This document shows positions 1 to 6,077 of a stretch of 6,077 bases of DNA, one piece after another. Each line of letters opens with the position of its first letter. Position 1 is the stretch's first letter. The translations under genes were made by a program, and so were the position numbers. Under the pieces are notes generated by a model. It was not told the DNA's origin and ran no database searches. It saw only the letters and a program-made list of their open reading frames with translations. The DNA lies in contig JAQCHM010000213.1 in assembly GCA_027730885.1 (NCBI GenBank), positions 1 to 6,077 of the forward strand, written 5' to 3'. This stretch comes from Actinomycetota bacterium (lineage in GTDB: Bacteria > Actinomycetota > Acidimicrobiia > Acidimicrobiales > SZUA-35).

Positions 1-175
1 GGGCAACGTGGTAGTCCCAGACATCCGGCCCGGCCTCGCGGGTGTCGCGAACGAAGATGGACTGGATCGGGATGGGCGAACTCATGGCCCCCGCGGCCGA
101 GATCGTCAGCGGAAGGTCGAGGTCTTCGAAGTGCGAGCGCCCGTCGTCGCCCGAGTAGATGCGGGTGACGAGCAT
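1..175 (-). CDS. Cupin-like protein, N-terminal fragment (runs off left edge)
   Basis: This gene starts at the ATG whose first base is 175 and continues beyond base 1, so only about 58 residues are visible. The protein begins MLVTRIYSGDDGRSHFEDLD and continues with a Pro/Ile-rich stretch and a segment ending WDYHVA. This opening resembles small cupin-fold proteins of unknown substrate, in which a short N-terminal strand region precedes the metal-binding beta barrel. The diagnostic cupin histidine motifs would lie outside the window, so the family call is an inference from N-terminal resemblance only. The start is only 2 bases beyond the VOC stop codon (TGA-CG-ATG) and has no good Shine-Dalgarno sequence, so translation is probably coupled to the upstream VOC gene. 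The two form an operon. Confidence 0.6.
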   Translation of the reverse strand, partial: MLVTRIYSGDDGRSHFEDLDLPLTISAAGAMSSPIPIQSIFVRDTREAGPDVWDYHVA

Positions 176-177
176 CG

Positions 178-747
178 TCAACCGGCAGGAGTCAACGTTG
201 CCCGATTGCCGTCAGCCTGCGCCGGCGCATGGCGTGCGTCATCAGGGCCGAAGATCTTCGTCCAACAGGCAAACTCGAGCACGATCCCGTCGGGGTCACT
301 GAAGTAGACCGAACGGACGAACACGCCGTCATGCATCTCGGCCGCGATGGTCCGTTCGCTGTCGTCGTGGTTGAGCACCGCTCCGAGCTCGACCCCCTTG
401 GCCCTGAGTTTCTCGACGTATTCGTCGAACTTGTCGGCGGGGACGTCGAAGGCGAGGTGGTTCATGGAGCCGTGGGCCGACACGATCTCGCCACGACCCG
501 GCATCTGCGCAGCACCTGAGATGCCGGGGACCGCTTCGGGCGCGTTGGGGAACCAGAAGAAGGCGACCGAGTCGCCGTTGCCGCAGTCGAAGAAGAAATG
601 CTGGGCACCGCCGGGAATCTCGAGGGTCTTGATGAGGGGCATGCCAAGCACGTTGGTGTAGAAGTCGACCGTGCGGGCCATGTCCTTGCAGACCAGGGCG
701 ACGTGGTTCACGCCTCCCAGCTGGAACTCGCTGTTTGTTGTTGACAT
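178..747 (-). CDS. VOC-family protein (glyoxalase / extradiol dioxygenase-like)
   Basis: The 189-residue protein belongs to the vicinal oxygen chelate superfamily, which includes glyoxalase I, type I extradiol dioxygenases and fosfomycin/bleomycin resistance proteins. The first beta-alpha-beta module starts at GVNHVALVCKD (residues 12-22) and continues through FYTNVLGMPL. The second starts at SMNHLAFDVP (94-103) and ends at YFSDPDGIVLEFACW (148-162). His15, His97 and Glu158 sit where metal ligands usually lie, so a divalent-metal enzyme is expected. The closing DPDG-x-x-LEF motif is typical of dioxygenase-like members. The last 25 residues after the second module are Ala-rich and probably disordered. 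The ATG is preceded by a strong GGGAGGA site 7 bases upstream. The gene heads a leftward pair with the cupin-like gene and is divergent from the CMD-family gene. The substrate cannot be assigned. Confidence 0.88.
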   Translation of the reverse strand: MSTTNSEFQLGGVNHVALVCKDMARTVDFYTNVLGMPLIKTLEIPGGAQHFFFDCGNGDSVAFFWFPNAPEAVPGISGAAQMPGRGEIVSAHGSMNHLAFDVPADKFDEYVEKLRAKGVELGAVLNHDDSERTIAAEMHDGVFVRSVYFSDPDGIVLEFACWTKIFGPDDARHAPAQADGNRATLTPAG

Positions 748-754
748 GTCAATG

Positions 755-761
755 TCCTCCC
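755..761 (-). promoter_or_regulatory. Ribosome binding site of the VOC gene
   Basis: On the minus strand GGGAGGA lies 7 bases before the ATG at 747. It is among the strongest Shine-Dalgarno matches in the window and fixes the VOC start. It contrasts with the CMD-family, desaturase and TetR genes, which have none. Confidence 0.75.
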
Positions 762-779
762 AGGCCGAACGTCTACCTT

Positions 780-801
780 GTGACGGCTATCGCATCGTCA
801 C
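780..801. promoter_or_regulatory. Inverted repeat, candidate operator between VOC and CMD genes
   Basis: GTGACG (780-785) and CGTCAC (796-801) form a perfect 6-bp inverted repeat around a 10-base centre. The half-sites are 16 bp apart, about one and a half helical turns. The repeat lies in the 76-bp gap between two divergent genes. It covers the expected -35 region of the CMD-family promoter and would be near the start of a VOC transcript, so one bound dimer could control both. No regulator gene is visible on this side of the window. The operator role is inferred. Confidence 0.45.
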
Positions 802-810
802 GGCCAGTCC

Positions 811-816
811 TACAGT
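811..816 (+). promoter_or_regulatory. Candidate -10 box for a leaderless CMD-family transcript
   Basis: TACAGT fits the actinobacterial TANNNT -10 pattern and ends 7 bases before the ATG at 824. That spacing would put the transcription start on or next to the A of the start codon. There is no Shine-Dalgarno sequence before this ATG, which agrees with a leaderless mRNA. No convincing -35 box is visible. The overlapping minus-strand TACTGT (812-817) could serve the VOC gene in the other direction. Confidence 0.4.
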
Positions 817-823
817 ACGCCAG

Positions 824-1459
824 ATGACCAGAGTCCGACAGATTCCCCGCTCCGAGGCACCACCCGCGGTTCTTCCCGTGTACGAACGCCTCTTCGGAGA
901 CCGCGACCCGGTTGCCGAACCCGGCACGGCCACCGGCACACCAGGGAACTGGTGGACCGTGTTCGCCCAGACGCCACCGCTGCTCGACCACATGGTTGCC
1001 GGGTTCGCCTTGTTCTCCAGCCCGGACCGAGCGCTTCCCGCCGACCTGCGCGAGCTCGCATTGACCCGTACCGGTTTCACCGCCGGCAGCCAATTCGTGT
1101 TCAGCCAGCACTGCAAGGCGGCACGTCGCACCGGCATCACCGACGCACAGCTCGAAGCAATCCCGACCTGGCCGCTCTCCGACCTCTTCTCCCCGACCGA
1201 GCGGGCCGTACTGGCCTACACCGACGAACTCGTGCTGGCCGACGGCCGCGTGCAGGACGCCACCTTCGAGGCGCTGTCCGCCGCGCTCGGGGAGCCCGCG
1301 ATCATCGAGCTCACCTACGCCGTCGCCAGCTACCGGCTCCACGCGCTCATCTGTCGCGCCCTTCGTCTCGAGTACGACGACGTCGCCGAACGCATCGTCG
1401 AGATCGCCGCGCCGGCGGGCGGTTCCGGCGATGTGATGGGGACCATCTCGATGCGCTGA
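824..1459 (+). CDS. Carboxymuconolactone decarboxylase (CMD) family protein
   Basis: The 211-residue, mostly helical protein has the layout of the CMD/AhpD-like superfamily. An N-terminal segment with a conserved-looking NWWTVFAQTPPLLDHM (residues 42-57) is followed by the core. The core has LPADLRELALTRTG (71-84) and SQFVFSQHCKAARRTGITDAQLEAI (89-113, not contiguous motif lengths), then FSPTERAVLAYTDEL (122-136). The final helix ends with LTYAVASYRLHALICRAL. His96 occupies the usual histidine position. However, the AhpD-type CxxC pair is absent, the core has only a single Cys97, and Gln90 replaces the more usual acidic residue. It is therefore probably not an alkylhydroperoxidase. Members often act on lactones or remain uncharacterised. 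I chose the ATG at 824 because homologous sequence begins there and a -10-like box sits just upstream. Earlier in-frame ATGs at 746 and 752 would overlap the divergent VOC start. Confidence 0.82.
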   Translation: MTRVRQIPRSEAPPAVLPVYERLFGDRDPVAEPGTATGTPGNWWTVFAQTPPLLDHMVAGFALFSSPDRALPADLRELALTRTGFTAGSQFVFSQHCKAARRTGITDAQLEAIPTWPLSDLFSPTERAVLAYTDELVLADGRVQDATFEALSAALGEPAIIELTYAVASYRLHALICRALRLEYDDVAERIVEIAAPAGGSGDVMGTISMR

Positions 1460-1532
1460 TCGCGCGCTGATGTTACGTCGATGACGATACTCGTTTGGTG
1501 AGGCGTAATATCTCCAACTACGATTTTTTGCC
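1460..1532 (+). promoter_or_regulatory. Desaturase promoter region with TAATAT -10 box
   Basis: This 73-bp gap is clearly richer in A and T than its surroundings. TAATAT at 1506-1511 is a near-consensus -10 hexamer, which puts the transcription start about 15 bases before the desaturase ATG at 1533. A partial -35 match, ATGACG at 1481-1486, is 19 bp upstream and overlaps a small inverted repeat (CGTC-GAT-GACG, 1476-1486) that could bind a regulator. The bases just before the ATG are a T-run followed by GCC, with no Shine-Dalgarno sequence. I see no clear terminator for the CMD-family gene here. Confidence 0.45.
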
Positions 1533-2579
1533 ATGACTGACGTGGCGAAGCAGGCCGAGATCCCCGCCCGACGATCCGCCGCCAAGCAAGACCCTGCGCC
1601 CGAGCACGACGCGTTGGTCGCCAAGATGACCGGCGGCATGACCCGCCGACTTCCTGCCGAGGCGTTGGCCCCGTTCTCGGGATCAGCTCGACTCCGGCCC
1701 GATGGTCGACCCGGCGCCGAGTTCCGCGACGAGCTCCGCCGCATCGCCGATTTGCGAAACGTCCTCACCTGCCTGAGCGCGATCGGGCTTCCGGTCTTGT
1801 CGGTGGGCGTCGTGATCGCCCTCGATCATTGGTCCGCAATCGCGGCCGGCGTGCTGGTCATGGGGATCTTGCAGAACCGCATGTTCATTCTCCACCACGA
1901 GGGCGCCCATCGGCTGCTGTTCAGCAACCGACGAGTCAACGACCTCATCGGCGTGAACCTCTTCGGTTGGCTCGCGTTCGGGACCGGCACCCACGCCTAC
2001 CGTCGTGGACACGCCAACCATCATCGGGACGAGTTCGGACCCAAGGAGCCCGACTTCATCCTGTACTCGTTCTATCCCGTCAAGCGCAGCTCGCTGCGAC
2101 GCAAGCTCCTTCGGGACGCCTCCGGTATTTCGGCCTACCGCATCCTGAAGCCCCGGATCACCGGCATCGTCCGCCGCCGCTTCTTCGTCAACAGCGCCCG
2201 CTTCTTCGCCGGCCAAGGCGTCGTGCTGGGCCTGTTCGCGGTCGCCGGTCATCCATGGCTGTACCTCTGGCTGTGGGTGCTGCCCTACGCCGTGGTGTAC
2301 CAGGTGCTCAACCGGCTCCGGGCCATCGCCGAACACGGCGGCATGACCCGGTCCTCGGATCGACGGGCGACCTCCCATCACGTGCGCCAGAGCCTCCTGG
2401 CCCGATCCGTCCTGGTGCCCTACGGCGTCGGCTACCACCTCGCCCATCACGTCGACTCCGGCATACCGTTCCGCAACCTGCCGCGGTTGCAGGCCGCTCT
2501 CGACGAAGACGGCTACGCCGCTCCCGCTCTGACCTGGCAGTCCTACCCCGCGCTCTGGAAGGCCCTGGCCGCCGGTTGA
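1533..2579 (+). CDS. Membrane fatty acid desaturase family protein
   Basis: The 348-residue protein is an integral-membrane di-iron desaturase/hydroxylase. These enzymes use O2 and electrons from a partner reductase to insert a double bond or hydroxyl into lipids. Three histidine boxes are visible: HEGAH at 122-126, HANHH at 160-164 and HLAHH at 302-306. An extra histidine in RAIAEHGG (263-270) is common in this family. Hydrophobic segments lie at about 77-97, 101-120, 138-151 and 224-259. The segment after box III (SGIPFRNLPRLQAAL) is typical of the family. The first 70 residues are charged and Pro/Ala-rich and should be cytosolic. Substrate class (acyl-lipid, acyl-CoA or carotenoid) cannot be told. 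No ferredoxin or reductase gene is adjacent. Its stop overlaps the start of the PaaX-like gene by sharing the TTGA tetranucleotide. Confidence 0.9.
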   Translation: MTDVAKQAEIPARRSAAKQDPAPEHDALVAKMTGGMTRRLPAEALAPFSGSARLRPDGRPGAEFRDELRRIADLRNVLTCLSAIGLPVLSVGVVIALDHWSAIAAGVLVMGILQNRMFILHHEGAHRLLFSNRRVNDLIGVNLFGWLAFGTGTHAYRRGHANHHRDEFGPKEPDFILYSFYPVKRSSLRRKLLRDASGISAYRILKPRITGIVRRRFFVNSARFFAGQGVVLGLFAVAGHPWLYLWLWVLPYAVVYQVLNRLRAIAEHGGMTRSSDRRATSHHVRQSLLARSVLVPYGVGYHLAHHVDSGIPFRNLPRLQAALDEDGYAAPALTWQSYPALWKALAAG

Positions 2580-3358
2580 CCCGCCCGCCCCTCTCGGCCC
2601 GCAGCGTCATCGCGTCCACGCTCCTCGGCAGCGATCCGCCGCGTCTGGCGGGTCGGCTGCTGGTCGCCATCGGTGAACCGTTCGGCATTCCCCGCGGAAC
2701 GATGCGCGTCGCCCTGACCCGAATGGTCGACCGGGGCGAGCTGACCAACATCGACGGGACCTACAAACTCAGGGGCGAACTCCTCCAACGAAAGGAAAGG
2801 CAGAACCGGACCCGTGCTCCCCGTCACCACCGATGGGATGGTTGGTGGCACTGTGCGATCGTGGTCCCGACCGGGAGCAGATCGGCGGCCGACAGGGCGC
2901 GGCTTCGCTCGGCGCTGAGCACCATGGGGTTCGGCGAACAGCGAGAGGGTGTATGGATGCGGCCGGGCGACCAACTCGCCCCCAAGACCGAGTTCGCCGA
3001 CGAGCAGGTCGAGTGGTATCGACTTGCGCCGTTGGCGATGGGCGACGCCCGGTCGCTCGCCAGGAACCTCTATCTCCTCGATCAATGGGCCGATGATGCC
3101 CGCACCCTAACCGCCGAACTGGAGTCGGCAACCGCGCGGCTGCAATCGGCCGGCGACCGGATCGCTCATCCCACGCTGGCCGAGGCCTTCGTCCTCGACG
3201 CCGCCGCACGCCGGCTCTTTCTGCACGATCCGCGCCTGCCCACCGAACTCGAGCCCGATGACTGGCCCGCCGACGAGTTGGATCGAGCGTTCAGTCGACT
3301 CGACCGCAGCCTCGGCCTGTCCCTGCGAGCCTTCTTCGCCGCCGTTCCCCGTCGCTGA
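2576..3358 (+). CDS. PaaX-family transcriptional repressor
   Basis: Read from a TTG at 2576, this gives a 260-residue protein with the three-part PaaX architecture. The N-terminal winged helix is at about 6-66, with SARSVIASTLLG (7-18), then FGIPRGTMRVALTRMVDRGEL (36-56, recognition helix region). A middle domain at about 87-170 includes WDGWWHCAIVVP and the GVWMRP segment. The C-terminal domain carries the hallmark FLHDPRLPTELEPDDWP (215-231). The length is slightly below the 270-300 residues of classical PaaX. No ATG or GTG lies near the conserved start, and the TTG gives the usual N-terminus, so TTG is the best choice. TTG overlaps the desaturase stop as TTGA, with GGAAGG 13 bases upstream, which suggests termination-reinitiation coupling. 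Classical PaaX represses phenylacetate genes in response to phenylacetyl-CoA. None of those genes are here, so an acyl-CoA ligand and autogenous control of the desaturase operon are inferences. Confidence 0.88.
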   Translation: MTRPPLSARSVIASTLLGSDPPRLAGRLLVAIGEPFGIPRGTMRVALTRMVDRGELTNIDGTYKLRGELLQRKERQNRTRAPRHHRWDGWWHCAIVVPTGSRSAADRARLRSALSTMGFGEQREGVWMRPGDQLAPKTEFADEQVEWYRLAPLAMGDARSLARNLYLLDQWADDARTLTAELESATARLQSAGDRIAHPTLAEAFVLDAAARRLFLHDPRLPTELEPDDWPADELDRAFSRLDRSLGLSLRAFFAAVPRR

Positions 3359-3382
3359 CCGGGCGGCCAGCCCAACCAAAAC

Positions 3383-3418
3383 GATGTGTGCCCCCGACCG
3401 AGGTCGGGGGCACACATC
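3383..3418 (-). terminator. Strong hairpin terminator between paaX-like gene and groL
   Basis: A perfect 17-bp stem has left arm GATGTGTGCCCCCGACC (3383-3399) and its exact reverse complement at 3402-3418, with only GA between them. A real RNA loop would open a few of the central pairs. On the minus strand the stem is followed by GTTTTGGTT, a short U-rich tail, so the best fit is an intrinsic terminator for groES-groL. It starts 18 bases after the groL stop. On the plus strand it lies 25 bases after the paaX-like stop but lacks a U tract. It may still stop or stabilise that transcript, so bidirectional action is possible. Confidence 0.85.
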
Positions 3419-3435
3419 TCAGGAGTGAGTCTGGA

Positions 3436-5422
<1,987 letters not shown>

Positions 5423-5431
5423 AGGTTGGAA

Positions 5432-5437
5432 TCCTCC
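5432..5437 (-). promoter_or_regulatory. groES: groES ribosome binding site
   Basis: GGAGGA on the minus strand, 9 bases before the groES ATG, is a strong Shine-Dalgarno match. Four of its bases belong to one arm of the 9-bp inverted repeat described separately. Confidence 0.75.
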
Positions 5438-5503
5438 GGTTTGCGGTTGAGAAGATCTTGAAGTCTATTCACCAAATTTGAAAGATGTTCACGTAAACCG
5501 GAG
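5434..5503. repeat. 9-bp perfect inverted repeat spanning the groES leader
   Basis: CTCCGGTTT (5434-5442) and AAACCGGAG (5495-5503) are exact reverse complements separated by 52 bases. In a groES transcript begun upstream of 5503, the far arm could pair with the arm containing the ribosome binding site. If transcription starts near 5455, only one arm is in the RNA and the repeat would then act as DNA, for example as paired protein-binding sites. Which of these holds is unknown. Confidence 0.5.
5487..5498. promoter_or_regulatory. Near-palindrome GTTCACGTAAAC, candidate TetR-type operator
   Basis: Ten of twelve bases of GTTCACGTAAAC are dyad-symmetric about ACGT. It sits 27 bp before the TetR-family ATG and upstream of its -10-like box. 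TetR-family proteins commonly bind such short palindromes beside their own genes, so autoregulation is a reasonable guess. It is short enough to be chance. Confidence 0.3.
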
Positions 5504-5512
5504 AAGTGTGCA

Positions 5513-5518
5513 TATTCT
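5513..5518 (+). promoter_or_regulatory. Candidate -10 box for a leaderless tetR-like transcript
   Basis: TATTCT fits TANNNT and ends 6 bases before the ATG at 5525, placing transcription start at or next to that ATG. A partial -35 match, TTCACG (5488-5493), is 19 bp upstream and overlaps the near-palindrome at 5487-5498. There is no Shine-Dalgarno sequence in the few bases before the ATG. Confidence 0.4.
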
Positions 5519-5524
5519 TGAGGC

Positions 5525-6077
5525 ATGGCAAGACCGCGTATTCGCCATAGCGACGTCGTCGATACCGCAATCGACCTCGTCGACCGCGAGTCCCTTGACA
5601 GTCTCTCGTTGGCTGCGGTCGCCAACGTCCTCGGCGTCCGGTCCTCCGCCCTGTACACGCATGTCGATGGCCTCGATGCGCTGCGGTTCGCCGTTGCGGT
5701 GCAGGCGATGATCAACCTCACCGAGACCGTCCGCGACGCCGCCCTCGGTCATGCCGGAAACAACGCCTTGTCGGCGGTCGCCTATTCGTACCGCGGGTTC
5801 GCGTTCGATCATCCCGGCCAGTACGCAAGCACGCTGTTGCCGCCCCATAAGCTGAATGACGAATTGGTCCAGGCAACCAACGACCTCCTCGATGTCTTCT
5901 CCCGCATCATCTCGGCGGGGTGGGGCTTCCAAGGCGATGCGGTGGTCTATGCCGCCCGCACCGCCCGTAGCGCCATTCACGGGTTCGTCGCCCTGGAAGC
6001 AGGCCAGGCCTTCACCAGCCCGGCCGACGGCAACGCCAGCTTCAACCACCTGGTCCACACCGTCATCACCGGCCTCA
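5525..6077 (+). CDS. TetR/AcrR-family regulator with WHG-type C-terminal domain (runs off right edge)
   Basis: Reading from the ATG at 5525 gives 184 residues without a stop before the window ends. The N-terminus (MARPRIRHSDVVDTAIDLVD) leads into a TetR helix-turn-helix at about 27-46: LSLAAVANVLGV then SSALYTHVDGLDAL. The ligand-binding half has AFDHPGQYAS (93-102) and RSAIHGFVALEAGQAF (148-163). These resemble the C-terminal WHG-type domain found in many actinobacterial TetR proteins. The visible part ends HLVHTVITGL, near where such proteins finish, so probably only a few residues are missing. It diverges from groES and shares its 102-bp control region. Whether it regulates groES-groL, itself, or distant genes is not shown; the ligand is unknown. 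Confidence 0.85.
   Translation, partial: MARPRIRHSDVVDTAIDLVDRESLDSLSLAAVANVLGVRSSALYTHVDGLDALRFAVAVQAMINLTETVRDAALGHAGNNALSAVAYSYRGFAFDHPGQYASTLLPPHKLNDELVQATNDLLDVFSRIISAGWGFQGDAVVYAARTARSAIHGFVALEAGQAFTSPADGNASFNHLVHTVITGL

Larger units (their letters stand above)
5423..5524 (-). promoter_or_regulatory. groES/tetR divergent regulatory region; no CIRCE or HAIR seen
   Basis: This A/T-rich 102-bp gap must hold both promoters. For groES, on the minus strand, TAGACT (plus coordinates 5462-5467) is a possible -10 box, with a poor -35. It would start the mRNA near 5455, over an 8-bp palindrome AAGATCTT (5452-5459). The usual HrcA operator CIRCE (TTAGCACTC-N9-GAGTGCTAA) is absent. No HspR-type CTTGAGT-N7-ACTCAAG pair is present. 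Short TTGA-containing repeats occur at 5446-5463 with no known meaning. Confidence 0.5.

Noticed and set aside
773..1768. 331-codon open frame on the minus strand opposite the CMD-family gene
   Set aside because: It has no domain-like pattern and covers a well-supported gene plus a promoter region. GC-rich shadow.
1683..2450. 255-codon open frame on the minus strand opposite the desaturase
   Set aside because: It is Val/Glu/Gly/His-rich, matching the reverse complement of the desaturase codons, with no motif. Shadow.
1829..2575. Upstream continuation of the PaaX-like frame through the desaturase gene, suggesting a 509-residue protein
   Set aside because: The upstream part is Arg/Pro-rich with no domain and overlaps a clear three-histidine-box desaturase in another frame. 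The PaaX domain begins just after the TTG at 2576.
5517..5532. CTTG and CAAG near the TetR start, resembling part of a HAIR heat-shock operator
   Set aside because: Only the outer four bases of each arm match and the spacing differs from CTTGAGT-N7-ACTCAAG, so it is not distinguishable from chance.
5489..6058. 189-codon open frame on the minus strand opposite the TetR-family gene
   Set aside because: The plus strand encodes a clear TetR helix-turn-helix and WHG-like domain here, and the minus frame has no recognisable motif.

Overview
The window looks like ordinary chromosomal DNA from a high-GC Gram-positive bacterium, most likely an actinobacterium. The support is the GC-rich third codon positions, a groES-groL operon with a canonical Gly-Met GroEL tail, a PaaX-type regulator, a WHG-domain TetR regulator, and -10-like boxes placed so close to ATG codons that leaderless transcription is likely. 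A marine or soil member of the Acidimicrobiia would fit, but I cannot prove that from sequence alone. I see no mobile element, CRISPR array, tRNA, rRNA or phage gene.

Layout. Left block (1-1459): a truncated cupin-like gene and a VOC (glyoxalase/dioxygenase-fold) gene run leftwards as a tight pair. They are divergent from a carboxymuconolactone decarboxylase (CMD)-family gene. The 76-bp gap between VOC and CMD holds a clear inverted repeat that could be a shared operator. Together these resemble a small catabolic cluster for an aromatic or lactone-type substrate, which cannot be named here.

Middle block (1533-3358): a membrane fatty acid desaturase with three histidine boxes. A PaaX-family repressor gene follows, starting on a TTG that overlaps the desaturase stop codon (TTGA). 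The two are almost certainly cotranscribed and translationally coupled, suggesting a desaturase controlled by its own PaaX-like regulator.

Right block (3383-6077): a perfect 17-bp-stem hairpin separates the convergent paaX-like and groL genes. The chaperonin operon groES-groL lies on the minus strand. It is divergent from a TetR/AcrR-family gene that runs off the right edge only a few residues short of its expected end. The 102-bp groES/tetR gap has no recognisable CIRCE or HAIR heat-shock operator. It does carry a 9-bp perfect inverted repeat, one arm of which covers the groES ribosome binding site, and a separate 12-bp near-palindrome.

My best candidates for something undescribed are the desaturase-PaaX pairing and the unusual groES leader. 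Nothing here looks like a wholly new multi-gene system.
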